Assembly: GCA_016937715.1 (NCBI GenBank)
Contig: JAFGWA010000059.1
Coordinates: forward strand, 1-45,042
From: Candidatus Goldiibacteriota bacterium
Lineage (GTDB): Bacteria > Oederibacteriota > PGYV01
DNA length: 45,042 nucleotides
Direction of reading: 5' to 3'
Position numbers and translations under genes: made by a program. Under the pieces are notes generated by a model that made no database searches, was not told where the DNA came from, and was given only the letters and a program-made list of their open reading frames with translations. Positions 7,321-14,893 of the stretch are shown one piece after another; position 1 is the stretch's first letter, and the number at the start of each line of letters is the position of its first letter.

Positions 7321-8052
7321 ATGAAAGGGATAATTCTGGCCGGGGGGCTTGGTACAAGGCTTCATCCCCTTACAAGAATCACCAATAAACACTTACTGCC
7401 GGTTTATGATAAGCCGATGATATATTACCCTATTCAGATGCTTGTAAACGCGGGGATTGAAGATATTATGGTGGTAACGGGCGGGAGTAATTCGGGGGAT
7501 TTTTTACGGCTTCTGGGAAACGGAAAAGAGTTTGGATTAAAGCGCCTTCATTATGGTTATCAGGACGGCGAAGGCGGGATAGCAGACGCTTTACGGACCG
7601 CGCAGGAATTTGTGGGAAATGATAAAATGGTGGTTGTGCTTGGGGATAATATAATTGAAAAGAACATAAAAAAAGCAGCCGCGGATTTTAAGAAACAGAA
7701 AAAGGGCGCGAAAATAATCCTTAAAGAAGTTGATAATCCAAAAGAATACGGCGTGGCTGAAGTGGTTAACGGGAAAGTTAAAAGAATCATAGAAAAACCC
7801 AAAGACCCTGTTTCTAACCTTGCTGTTATCGGTATATATTTTTACCCGCCGGAAGTTTTTAATATAATAGGAAAATTAAAACCCAGCAAAAGGGGAGAAC
7901 TTGAAATTACCGACGTAAACAACGCCTACATAAACAGAAAGATGATGACCCATGATGTGCTTGACGGATGGTGGATGGACAGCGGTGAATCTAAAGACGC
8001 GCTTTTGGAAGCAAACATACTTGTGAAAAAAAGCGGCGCGAATAAAATATAA
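7321..8052 (+). CDS. rmlA: glucose-1-phosphate thymidylyltransferase (short form)
   Basis: It makes dTDP-glucose from glucose-1-phosphate and dTTP, the first step of dTDP-sugar synthesis. The nucleotidyltransferase signature GGLGTRLHPLT and LPVYDKPMIYYP at the N-terminus, VVLGDNI in the middle, and W-W-M-D-S-G near the C-terminus are all present. At 243 residues it is about 45 shorter than E. coli RmlA, lacking the C-terminal allosteric/dimer extension, as in the short subfamily. I choose ATG 7321 (SD GGAGG) over a TTG 12 bases upstream. It is the first gene of a same-strand sugar cluster. Confidence 0.9.
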   Translation: MKGIILAGGLGTRLHPLTRITNKHLLPVYDKPMIYYPIQMLVNAGIEDIMVVTGGSNSGDFLRLLGNGKEFGLKRLHYGYQDGEGGIADALRTAQEFVGNDKMVVVLGDNIIEKNIKKAAADFKKQKKGAKIILKEVDNPKEYGVAEVVNGKVKRIIEKPKDPVSNLAVIGIYFYPPEVFNIIGKLKPSKRGELEITDVNNAYINRKMMTHDVLDGWWMDSGESKDALLEANILVKKSGANKI

Positions 8053-8070
8053 AGTTCTGCGGAGGATAAG

Positions 8071-8526
8071 ATGATTGACGGAGTGAAGATAAAACAGCTT
8101 AAGGTAATGTGTGATGAACGCGGCAGGCTTGCCGAAATGATGCGCAATGACGATGAGATGTTTATAAAATTCGGGCAGGTATATATGACAACTGTAATGC
8201 CCGGTGTAACCAAGGCGTGGCATTACCATAAAAAGCAGTTTGACAGTTTTGTATGCGTGCGCGGCATGATAAAGCTTGTGCTTTATGATTCACGTGAAGG
8301 TTCAAAGACAAAAGGCGAAATAAACGAATTTTTTATAGGCGAACATAATATGCAGATGGTGCAGATTCCCAATAATGTTTATCACGGGTTTAAAGGGGCT
8401 TCGGAATATGAAGCAATTATAATCAATACCCCCACGGAAACATACAACCCGAAAGAACCGGACGAATTCAGGCTGCCCGCGCACGGAAGCGAAATACCGT
8501 ACGACTGGAGCAGGAAAGATCGGTAG
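8071..8526 (+). CDS. rmlC: RmlC-like cupin, dTDP-4-dehydrorhamnose 3,5-epimerase family
   Basis: A 151-residue cupin-fold protein with K-A-W-H-Y-H-K (about residues 48-54), where the His pair aligns with the active-site region of RmlC, and VYHGF near residue 110. It is shorter and more divergent than canonical RmlC (about 180 residues). It could catalyse a related 3- or 5-epimerisation or keto-isomerisation of a dTDP-4-keto sugar. It sits 18 bases after rmlA and before rmlB and rmlD, which favours the rhamnose pathway. SD GGAGGAT. Family is secure, exact reaction less so. Confidence 0.75.
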   Translation: MIDGVKIKQLKVMCDERGRLAEMMRNDDEMFIKFGQVYMTTVMPGVTKAWHYHKKQFDSFVCVRGMIKLVLYDSREGSKTKGEINEFFIGEHNMQMVQIPNNVYHGFKGASEYEAIIINTPTETYNPKEPDEFRLPAHGSEIPYDWSRKDR

Positions 8527-8530
8527 TTCT

Positions 8531-8564
8531 GGATGCTTAGAGGCTTGGATGCTTAGAGGCTTGG
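8531..8564 (+). repeat. octamer-phased degenerate tandem repeat
   Basis: About four 8-bp units of the TTGGAKGC type (GGATGCTTAGAGGCTT occurs twice). Same family as the tracts at 13750, 18121, 19384 and 44750. Confidence 0.7.
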
Positions 8565-8593
8565 AAGAACAGCGGCCCGGCGGGAAATAGATC

Positions 8594-8624
8594 TGGTAGG
8601 CGCACCTTTTAAGGTGCGGCAGTT
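8594..8624 (+). repeat. REP-like palindrome A (copy 1)
   Basis: TGGTAG head, then an 8-bp stem CGCACCTT/AAGGTGCG with a TT centre, then GCAGTT tail. Forms an inverted pair with the copy at 8632-8660. Confidence 0.75.
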
Positions 8625-8631
8625 GGTTTAA

Positions 8632-8660
8632 AACAACGCGCCTTAAAAGGCGCGGCTACC
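8632..8660 (-). repeat. REP-like palindrome A (copy 2, inverted)
   Basis: Reads AACAA, then CGCGCCTT/AAGGCGCG, then GGCTACC, the reverse orientation of copy 1. The third stem pair is G-C here and A-T in copy 1, a compensatory change. Confidence 0.75.
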
Positions 8661-8699
8661 GGGGCGAAAAAGAACGGCGGCTCAGGAAGGCAATGGGTT

Positions 8700-8730
8700 T
8701 GGTAGACGCGGGTCTTTAGCCCGCGGCAGT
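8700..8730 (+). repeat. REP-like palindrome A (copy 3)
   Basis: TGGTAGA head with stem CGCGGG/CCCGCG around TCTTTAG and a GCAGT tail. This GCGGGTCTTTAGCCCGC sub-type recurs at 13921, 14738, 18210 and 44692. Confidence 0.75.
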
Positions 8731-8901
8731 GGAAGTGAAATAGCAATTTGTTAAAAAAAACAAAAACCGAAGATTAGAAATTGGAAGATTGGGAAAACAT
8801 AGAACGAGAAAGGCGATAGTAGAAAGGTGACAGAACGGTACATAGAACGAGATAGGCGATAGGTGAAAGGTGAAAGAACAAAACAAAAGCGAATAGGGAG
8901 A

Positions 8902-9903
8902 ATGGATAACTTGAAAATATTAATCACAGGCGGAGCGGGATTTATCGGCAGTTGTTTTACACGTCTTATGCTTAAGAAGTATCCGAAATATAAAATCACG
9001 GTTTTTGACGCGCTGACTTATGCTTCAAACCCGGACACCATAACCGAATTTAAAAACTATCCAAATTTCTCATTTATTAAAGGCGACATCCGTGATGTTG
9101 CGGCTGTTGACAAGGCGGTTGCGGGTGTTGATGCCGTTGTACATTTTGCGGCGGAATCCCATGTGGACCGTTCTATTCTTGACCCGGGTGTTTTTGTTGA
9201 TACAAACGTTCGCGGCACAATGAACATGCTTGAGGCCGCGAAAAAACACGGCGTTAAAAGGTTTGTTCATATCTCCACTGATGAAGTTTACGGCAGCGTA
9301 AAGAAAGGCAAGTCTGTGGAAACAGACATGCTTGAACCCACAAGCCCTTACGCTGCGTCCAAAACCGCGTCTGACCTTATCGCGCTTGCTTATTTTAAAA
9401 CATTCAATCTTCCGGTTATTGTCACAAGAAGTTCAAATAACTTTGGACCTTTTCAGCACCCGGAAAAATTCATTCCTCTTTTTATTACCAACGCGATAGA
9501 AGGAAAAGAACTTCCGCTTTACGGCGACGGGAAACAGGTTCGCAACTGGATATACGTGGAAGACAACTGCGCCGCCCTTGAAACGGTATTCAGAAAAGGA
9601 AAGCCCGGCGAGGTTTATAACGTGGGCGGAAACGTGGAAGAACCCAATATACTTGTGGCAAAGACCATAATCAAGCAGCTTAAAAAGCCCGTGTCCATCA
9701 TGAAGTTTGTTAAAGACAGGCTTGCCCATGACAGGCGTTACGCGCTGTCGTCAGCTAAAATTAAAAAGCTTGGCTGGAAGCCAAAGCACACATTTACCGA
9801 AGCTTTAAAACTTACAATCAACTGGTATGTAATAAATAAGAACTGGTGGTCCGCGTTAAAAGGCAAAGCGTTTAAGGATTATTTTAAGAAAGCATATAAG
9901 TAA
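8902..9903 (+). CDS. rmlB: dTDP-glucose 4,6-dehydratase
   Basis: It converts dTDP-glucose to dTDP-4-keto-6-deoxyglucose with bound NAD. An SDR-type Rossmann fold opens with TGGAGFIGS. The RmlB-specific STDEVYGS (Asp-Glu catalytic pair, about residues 123-130) is followed by YAASK (catalytic Tyr/Lys). RSSNNFGP and HDRRYA near the C-terminus bind substrate. The 333 residues match the family. I choose ATG 8902 (SD AGGGAG) because the 13 upstream codons derive from purine-rich repeat DNA. It is 12 bases before rmlD. Confidence 0.93.
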   Translation: MDNLKILITGGAGFIGSCFTRLMLKKYPKYKITVFDALTYASNPDTITEFKNYPNFSFIKGDIRDVAAVDKAVAGVDAVVHFAAESHVDRSILDPGVFVDTNVRGTMNMLEAAKKHGVKRFVHISTDEVYGSVKKGKSVETDMLEPTSPYAASKTASDLIALAYFKTFNLPVIVTRSSNNFGPFQHPEKFIPLFITNAIEGKELPLYGDGKQVRNWIYVEDNCAALETVFRKGKPGEVYNVGGNVEEPNILVAKTIIKQLKKPVSIMKFVKDRLAHDRRYALSSAKIKKLGWKPKHTFTEALKLTINWYVINKNWWSALKGKAFKDYFKKAYK

Positions 9904-9915
9904 AACGGAGGAAAG

Positions 9916-10761
9916 ATGAAAGTAGCTATTTTTGGCGGTACAGGCCTTTTAGGTTCGGATGTAAAAAAAGTATGCGATGAAACATACGCGGTAAGCGCGC
10001 TTTCAAGCAAGGACGTGGATATAACAGACCTTGGCGAAGTTCTTGAATACATGGCAAAAAAAGAACCGCATGTGGTTATAAACTGCGCCGCTATCACAGA
10101 TGTTGACGCGTGTGAAAAAGATAATGACCACGCGATGAAAGTAAACGCTATTGGCCCTAAAAATATCGCGATAGCCTGCAAAGAACACGGCGCCCGTATG
10201 ATTCACATAAGCACTGATTATGTTTTTGACGGGACAAAAAACGAACCATATACCGAATTTGACACCCCAAACCCGTGTAATTTTTACGGTAAAACAAAAC
10301 TTGAAGGCGAAAGGTTTGTAAGGGAGATACTGGGAGACGGGGTAATTTTAAGGACGGCGTGGGTGTTTGGCGAAAGGCGCAACCATTTTGTGGATTACGT
10401 TGTAAACGGCGTTAATAAAGGCGATGAAATTATAGCGGTAAAAGATATGGTAAGCTCCCCAACTTTTTCGCTGGACCTGGCGGAACTTATAAAATTTATG
10501 ATTACGTCAAAAGAGTGCGGTGTCTTTCACGCTTCCAATAAAGGATATTGTTCGCGCGTGGAGATGGTGGAAGAGATAATAAAAATAATGCACAAACCCG
10601 GCAAGGTTAAAGTGGTAAACCAGAGTCAGTGGAAAAGGGACGCTAAAAGGCCGGCTTTTTCCGCTTTAAGAAATTATCACTTAGGATTGATTGACAAGGA
10701 TATAATGCCGGGATGGCGCGATGCGCTTAAAAGGTATATAAGGGCGAAGTTTGGGGAATAA
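9916..10761 (+). CDS. rmlD: dTDP-4-dehydrorhamnose reductase
   Basis: It reduces dTDP-4-keto-rhamnose to dTDP-rhamnose with NAD(P)H. N-terminal GGTGLLGSD binds the cofactor. STDYVFDG (about residues 97-104) and YGKTKLEGE (catalytic Tyr-x3-Lys) are typical of RmlD. Length 281 is usual. It directly follows rmlB with SD CGGAGGA. With rmlA and the rmlC-like gene it completes a dTDP-rhamnose route, presumably for surface polysaccharide. Confidence 0.92.
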   Translation: MKVAIFGGTGLLGSDVKKVCDETYAVSALSSKDVDITDLGEVLEYMAKKEPHVVINCAAITDVDACEKDNDHAMKVNAIGPKNIAIACKEHGARMIHISTDYVFDGTKNEPYTEFDTPNPCNFYGKTKLEGERFVREILGDGVILRTAWVFGERRNHFVDYVVNGVNKGDEIIAVKDMVSSPTFSLDLAELIKFMITSKECGVFHASNKGYCSRVEMVEEIIKIMHKPGKVKVVNQSQWKRDAKRPAFSALRNYHLGLIDKDIMPGWRDALKRYIRAKFGE

Positions 10762-10850
10762 GTATTTATCCCATAAACTTTTATCCCATATCCCATAGAT
10801 AAAGCGTTATCCAATAGACGGATATCCCATAACCAATAGATAAAGCGAAA
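10762..10850 (+). repeat. CCCATA-phrase degenerate repeat
   Basis: Repeated phrases such as ATCCCATA, ACCAATA and GATAAAGCG fill the gap after rmlD. The 25-bp string at 10773-10797 recurs in reverse complement at about 21725-21749, and the rest resembles 21600-21680. Confidence 0.6.
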
Positions 10851-10898
10851 GACAGATGGAAGAGAGAAAATAAAAATATTAAAAATTTGAGGTGGAAT

Positions 10899-11927
10899 GT
10901 GAAAATATTAATTACAGGCGGGGCGGGGTTTATTGGCGCTAATGCCGCGGAGCGGTTTTTAAAACAAGGCCACGATGTGTACGTGTTTGACAACCTGTCG
11001 CGCAGGGGTACGGACTGGAACCTTTCAATGTTAAAAAAATATAAAAACCTGACATTCATAAAAGGCGATACCCGTATATATGATGACCTTTTAAAAGTCT
11101 TTAAAAAGAACAAAGATTTTGACGTGGTGCTGCACTACGCGGCGCAGGTGGCGGTTACCACTTCTGTCACTGACCCGCGCGAGGATTTTGAAATTAACGC
11201 GCTTGGCACTTTCAATCTGCTGGAAGCCATAAGAAACACAAAAGCAGACCCTGTGGTTATTTACTCTTCCACTAACAAAGTTTACGGCGGAATGACCGAT
11301 ATTAAGATAGTTGAAAAAAAAGGCAAATACGCTTACAGGGATTACCCAAAAGGCATAAGCGAAGGCAGGCTCTTGGATTTTCACTCCCCCTACGGGTGCA
11401 GCAAGGGAACCGCGGATCAGTACATGATAGATTACTGCAGGATATACGGCATAAGGACAGTTGTGTTCCGGCAGAGCTGTATTTACGGCTACCGCCAGTT
11501 TGGCATAGAAGACCAGGGATGGGTGGCATGGTTTACCATTGCCGCAACACTTGGCAAGACAATATCAATTTACGGCGACGGCAAACAGGTGCGCGATGTA
11601 TTGTTCATAGATGATTTAATTGACGCGTATGAAGCGGCGATTAAAAACATAGATAAAGTAAAAGGGCAGGCCTTTAATATCGGCGGCGGGCCCAAAAACA
11701 CAATGTCGCTTCTGGAACTTCTGGCATTTCTGGAAAAATTCTTCGGCAGAAAGATACCGACAAAGTTTGGGCCGTGGCGCCCGGGAGACCAGCCTGTTTT
11801 TGTCTGTGATATAGCAAAGGCAAAAAAGATGTTAAAGTGGCAGCCTAAAACCTCCCCCGAGCAGGGTGTAAGAAAACTTTACGATTGGGTGAAAGAACAC
11901 AAGAACCTGTTTACTGATATAGGATAA
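10899..11927 (+). CDS. CDP-paratose 2-epimerase-like NAD-dependent sugar epimerase
   Basis: 342 residues, extended SDR fold: TGGAGFIGA at the N-terminus, SSTNKVYGG in place of the usual S-T-D-x-V-Y-G, and PYGCSKGTADQYMIDY containing the catalytic Tyr-x3-Lys. The S-x-N-K-V-Y-G and GCSKG-T-A-D-Q-Y signatures, with R-Q-S-C-I-Y-G and Q-G-W-V-A-W-F, are those of RfbE/Tyv CDP-paratose 2-epimerase (CDP-paratose to CDP-tyvelose). The CDP-sugar genes it would need (rfbF, rfbG, rfbH, rfbS) are not in the window, so the substrate may be a different nucleotide sugar. GTG 10899 fits SD GAGGTGG. A TTG 12 bases upstream overlaps the SD. Confidence 0.75.
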   Translation: MKILITGGAGFIGANAAERFLKQGHDVYVFDNLSRRGTDWNLSMLKKYKNLTFIKGDTRIYDDLLKVFKKNKDFDVVLHYAAQVAVTTSVTDPREDFEINALGTFNLLEAIRNTKADPVVIYSSTNKVYGGMTDIKIVEKKGKYAYRDYPKGISEGRLLDFHSPYGCSKGTADQYMIDYCRIYGIRTVVFRQSCIYGYRQFGIEDQGWVAWFTIAATLGKTISIYGDGKQVRDVLFIDDLIDAYEAAIKNIDKVKGQAFNIGGGPKNTMSLLELLAFLEKFFGRKIPTKFGPWRPGDQPVFVCDIAKAKKMLKWQPKTSPEQGVRKLYDWVKEHKNLFTDIG

Positions 11928-11933
11928 CACGCT

Positions 11934-13025
11934 TTGAAAATACTTTTTGTATCGCACAGCTCGGTTCTTGAATATCACCAGCAGAAGCTGTGTCTGATGG
12001 CGGAAAAATTTGGCGTACAAATTGTGCTTGTAACCCCTCCTTACTGGCCGGAAGGCGGAATAGACGCGCCTGTTTATACGGGCAATACATCCATAACGTA
12101 TGAAACCGGGAAAGTGGTACAGTTTAAAAACCACCTTATGCATTTTTACCTTAACGCGTCCGAAATAATAAAAAAATACAATCCGGATATTGTTTACCTT
12201 GAAGAGGATGCTTTTATCCCCGCCTGCGCGCAGTTTATAAAAGCCGCGAAAAAAGCGGGCAAAAAAACCGTATTTTTCACCTGGGAAAACATCCACCGCG
12301 GCTACAACTTTATCTACAATAAAATAGAGCGATATTGCCTTAAAAACGCGGATGCGGCGGTGGCAGGCAATAAAGAAGGCGCCGACATTCTTAAAGTAAA
12401 AGGTTTTATAAACTCTGTTGAAGTAATACCGCAGTACGGTTTAAATGTTAATGATTTTTCTCCGGCTTGCGGTTTTGGCGGAGGTATTAAAGAAGTTGTA
12501 TATATAGGAAGGCTTATAGAAGAAAAAGGAATAGACACGCTTATTGAAGCGGTGTCAAAGGTTAAAGGTATTAACTTAAATCTTATAGGTACCGGAGATG
12601 AAGAATATGTAAACGCGCTTAAAAGCTCCGCCGCAAAGTATAATGTATCAGAGCGGGTTATTTTTCACGGGTTTATGGACAGAGCGCGGCTTAACGCGTT
12701 TATAAAAAATATGCAGGTGCTTGTGCTGCCGTCAATTACCACTCATGGCTGGAAAGAACAGTTTGGCAGGGTATTGATAGAGGCGTTCGCTTCAAAAATA
12801 GCCGTAATCGGCTCTGACTCCGGTGAAATACCAAATGTCATAGCAGACGCAGGCCTTATTTTCAGGGAAGGCAACCCTTTTGGCCTTGCCGAGGCAATAG
12901 AAAAATTAAATAATAAAGAGTTATATAACGCGCTTATTGAAAAGGGATACAAACGGGTATGCGAAAATTATACAAATGAAATAATAGCGGGGAAGATAAT
13001 AGCGCTGTGTAAAGCGCTGCTGTAA
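11934..13025 (+). CDS. GT-B glycosyltransferase, family 4-like
   Basis: 363 residues with two Rossmann-like halves. The donor domain has VVYIGRLIEEKGIDTLIEA (about residues 187-206), then VIFHGF and a C-terminal E-A-F-A-S...G-E-I-P-N segment with the nucleotide-sugar-binding Glu pair of GT4 enzymes. It probably transfers a sugar, perhaps rhamnose or the product of the epimerase, to a surface glycan. It starts with TTG 6 bases after the epimerase stop and has only a weak SD (AGGA), suggesting translational coupling. Acceptor unknown. Confidence 0.8.
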   Translation: MKILFVSHSSVLEYHQQKLCLMAEKFGVQIVLVTPPYWPEGGIDAPVYTGNTSITYETGKVVQFKNHLMHFYLNASEIIKKYNPDIVYLEEDAFIPACAQFIKAAKKAGKKTVFFTWENIHRGYNFIYNKIERYCLKNADAAVAGNKEGADILKVKGFINSVEVIPQYGLNVNDFSPACGFGGGIKEVVYIGRLIEEKGIDTLIEAVSKVKGINLNLIGTGDEEYVNALKSSAAKYNVSERVIFHGFMDRARLNAFIKNMQVLVLPSITTHGWKEQFGRVLIEAFASKIAVIGSDSGEIPNVIADAGLIFREGNPFGLAEAIEKLNNKELYNALIEKGYKRVCENYTNEIIAGKIIALCKALL

Positions 13026-13050
13026 GATATTAAAACATAGAGGGCCAAAG

Positions 13051-13746
13051 ATGAAGTTTGTAAACGGGCTTTTAAGCCTTTTTTATCCCACACAATGCGC
13101 AAACTGCGGCAGGTATATAAAGGATTTTCAATACGGGTATGTCTGCCCTTCCTGTTACAAGTCCATAAAACCAATCGGTAAAAACTACTGTAAAGTATGC
13201 GGTATTTCACTGCCTTCAAAACACGTGGATAAATGCGGGCCATGCAGGGTGAATAAACGGCACTTTGATTACGCGCGCTCCGCCGGCGCGTACGAAGGCG
13301 CGCTTAGGGCGCTTATACACTCCCTGAAATTTCATCAGAAAACCAAAGCCGGTAAAGTGATTGCGCGATATGTTATGAATAATGCGGATGTGGATTTAAC
13401 CGGATTTGTTTTTGTACCTGTACCGGTAAGCAGGTTAACAGGGGCGGAACGCGGTTATAATCAAAGCGAAGTGCTGGCAAAAGAGGTGGCAAAGCTAAGC
13501 GGCAATAAAGTAATTAACGCTTTGATAAAGGTAAAAGAGACGCAGCAGCAGAGGTTTCTGGAAAGGGAAGACAGGGCAAAAAACGTAAAGGGCGCGTTTA
13601 AAGTTTCGTGTGACGTAACAGGCATGCCAATCGCGCTGGTTGATGACGTCGCCACCACATGTGCCACGTTAAACGAGGCCGCACGCGTGTTAAAAAAATC
13701 CGGCGCGGGGAAAGTGATATGTTTAACGGCGGCAAGAACTTTGTAA
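13051..13746 (+). CDS. comF: ComF family phosphoribosyltransferase-like protein
   Basis: 231 residues. N-terminal zinc-ribbon cysteines (CANC, CPSC, CKVC, CGPC between about residues 14 and 68) precede a phosphoribosyltransferase fold with the PRPP loop LVDDVATTCATLNEA (about residues 196-210). ComF proteins take part in natural DNA uptake, powering or assisting the inner-membrane steps. The family position usually held by Gly in the PRPP loop (T-T-G-A-T) is Cys here. It follows the glycosyltransferase by 25 bases. No other competence gene is in the window. Confidence 0.85.
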   Translation: MKFVNGLLSLFYPTQCANCGRYIKDFQYGYVCPSCYKSIKPIGKNYCKVCGISLPSKHVDKCGPCRVNKRHFDYARSAGAYEGALRALIHSLKFHQKTKAGKVIARYVMNNADVDLTGFVFVPVPVSRLTGAERGYNQSEVLAKEVAKLSGNKVINALIKVKETQQQRFLEREDRAKNVKGAFKVSCDVTGMPIALVDDVATTCATLNEAARVLKKSGAGKVICLTAARTL

Positions 13747-13749
13747 GCC

Positions 13750-13783
13750 GGAGGCTTAGAGGCTTGGATGGTTGGAGGCTTGG
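13750..13783 (+). repeat. octamer-phased degenerate tandem repeat
   Basis: About four units of the TTGGAKGC type, running straight from the comF stop codon. Confidence 0.65.
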
Positions 13784-13792
13784 TAAGATAGA

Positions 13793-13824
13793 GGGACGGA
13801 TGCACGGAAGGACAGAGGGACGGT
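13793..13824 (-). repeat. CCGTCCCT-type octamer tract (inverted)
   Basis: Four consecutive 8-mers (GGGACGGA, TGCACGGA, AGGACAGA, GGGACGGT). The reverse complement matches the tracts at 27656, 28045 and 28143. Confidence 0.65.
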
Positions 13825-13831
13825 TTAGAAC

Positions 13832-13862
13832 TGGTAGCCGCACCTTTTAAGGTGCGTTGTTT
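13832..13862 (+). repeat. REP-like palindrome A (copy 4)
   Basis: TGGTAGC head, stem CGCACCTT/AAGGTGCG, TTGTTT tail. Confidence 0.75.
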
Positions 13863-13877
13863 ATGGTGTGCTCTATA

Positions 13878-13949
13878 ACGTAGAGACGGAATATATTGCG
13901 TCTCGTTTTTGTATTTGCCCTGGTAGACGCGGGTCTTTAGCCCGCGGTC
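13878..13949 (+). repeat. 72-bp composite direct repeat (B + A palindromes), left copy
   Basis: Palindrome B (GTAGAGACGGAATATATTGCGTCTC, here cited by its arms GAGACG/CGTCTC) is joined by TTTTTGTATTTGCCC to an A palindrome at 13921-13949 (GCGGGTCTTTAGCCCGC). The same 72-bp arrangement recurs at 14697-14768, so the two copies flank the genes at 14146-14680. Confidence 0.75.
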
Positions 13950-14075
13950 GAAGCGAGCCTGTGAGCGTAGATCCCTGCGATGAAGCGAGTTTACGAGCGA
14001 AAGAAGCAGGGACAGTTGGGTTAAACAACACGTTTTTTAGAAATAAAAAACACGTAAGAAATAATTATTTTGTAC

Positions 14076-14104
14076 TTGAATTTGAATTATGGTGCGGGTA
14101 TACT
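14076..14104 (+). promoter_or_regulatory. sigma70-type promoter of the two-gene module
   Basis: TTGAAT (14076-14081), a 17-bp spacer and TATACT (14099-14104), 42 bases before ATG 14146. Confidence 0.55.
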
Positions 14105-14145
14105 TTGTATGGAAACAAAAACTGACAATATACGGGGTGAATGAT

Positions 14146-14415
14146 ATGGCGAAACTTGCGACCTTTACAAACAAGATAGATAAGGACGTCAGGGATAAAT
14201 TCAGGAACTTTTGTGATGAAAAAGGGTATAAAATACACAAATTACTTGAACGCGCCATGCTGGATGAGATGAGGATTGTGGAGCTTAAAGAAGATTCGTT
14301 TAACTTTGAATCCGCGTTTGATAACTTTGAAGAAAAATTAAAATCAGCTAAAGGTTTCTCTGAAGTAACAGGCAAAAAAATACCCTCCAAACCAAGAATA
14401 ATGGCAAAAAAGTAA
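14146..14415 (+). CDS. small basic protein of unknown function, antitoxin-like
   Basis: ATG 14146 follows SD GGGGTGA. An in-frame upstream start would read through the promoter. The 89-residue product begins with a strand (ATFTNKI) and then DKDVRDKFRNFCDEKGYKI-HKLLERA, a strand-helix-helix outline like ribbon-helix-helix DNA-binding antitoxins (ParD/RelB style). A charged C-terminal tail would suit partner binding. No family is recognised with confidence. It is followed after one base by a second small gene, and the pair has its own promoter and flanking repeats. An antitoxin-like role is inference from architecture only. Confidence 0.5.
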   Translation: MAKLATFTNKIDKDVRDKFRNFCDEKGYKIHKLLERAMLDEMRIVELKEDSFNFESAFDNFEEKLKSAKGFSEVTGKKIPSKPRIMAKK

Positions 14416-14416
14416 T

Positions 14417-14680
14417 ATGGAGTTAATATCTTTTTTGGAGCAGGCGTTATTAAAATATAATATGCTGACAGGGCAAAAGAAAAAAATATTCTGCAGAATC
14501 ATCCTTGCGTTATCCAGGCTTAAAACCTTTAATAATGCCCCCGGTATAATAAATGTAGTTTATGACAGCAAGCTGGGAATAAAAAAAGTTCACTATAATG
14601 ATAAAAACCATTTTGAAATTGCTTTTGCTGTTTTAAAAGACGGGAAAATCGTAATTGCGGATTTTAAATGTTTGTTTTAA
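14417..14680 (+). CDS. small protein of unknown function paired with the RHH-like gene
   Basis: 87 residues, starting one base after the previous stop, so translation is coupled. The first half is helical and basic (ALLKYNMLTGQKKKIFCRII). The second half is beta-rich (VVYDSKLGIKKVHY, then AFAVLKDGKIVIADF). Size and basicity would fit a small toxin such as a RelE-like fold, but I see no recognised active-site motif. It ends 16 bases before the right-hand 72-bp repeat. It is best treated as an unidentified partner of the upstream gene. Confidence 0.5.
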   Translation: MELISFLEQALLKYNMLTGQKKKIFCRIILALSRLKTFNNAPGIINVVYDSKLGIKKVHYNDKNHFEIAFAVLKDGKIVIADFKCLF

Positions 14681-14696
14681 TTAATAATTTGTTAAT

Positions 14697-14768
14697 GTAG
14701 AGACACAATACATTGTGTCTCGGTTTTGTATTTGCCCTGGTAGACGCGGGTCTTTAGCCCGCGGCAGT
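14697..14768 (+). repeat. 72-bp composite direct repeat (B + A palindromes), right copy
   Basis: The B part has arms GAGACACAAT/ATTGTGTCTC, the TTTTGTATTTGCCC linker is the same, and the A part is at 14738-14768. Compared with the left copy, differences in the B arms are largely matched on both sides of the stem. Confidence 0.75.
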
Positions 14769-14893
14769 TGGTTTTTGAATACGTCGTTAAAAATATACGA
14801 TTTTGTTTTTAATCCTAAATCTCACCACTTTTTTTAAGAAATTATGCTAACATGTCATTATAATTGTAAAATATCAAAACAAAGGGAATTGGG

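Larger units (their letters stand above)
8527..8901. other. 375-bp repeat-filled gap inside the sugar cluster
   Basis: No gene. It contains an octamer-phased tract (8531-8564), an inverted pair of REP-like palindromes (8594-8660), a third palindrome (8700-8730), and a purine-rich degenerate tandem stretch (about 8780-8880, units like GGTGAAA). It separates rmlC-like from rmlB without a terminator of usual form, although the palindromes could reduce read-through. Confidence 0.6.
13747..14145. other. 399-bp repeat-rich gap
   Basis: Contains octamer tracts, REP-like palindromes, a B palindrome and, at about 13950-14018, a structured stretch in which CCCTGC and GCAGGG bracket two similar GAAGCGAG...GAGCG motifs. 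The last 70 bases carry the promoter of the module at 14146. Reading frames across it are repeat translations, not genes. Confidence 0.6.

Noticed and set aside
13950-14018. Possible tRNA or small structured RNA
   Set aside because: The CCCTGC/GCAGGG bracket is short, no cloverleaf or T-loop (GTTCRA) is present, and the sequence lies among repeats.
13868-14125. 85-residue + strand ORF
   Set aside because: It translates palindromes B and A and has no SD or protein-like composition.
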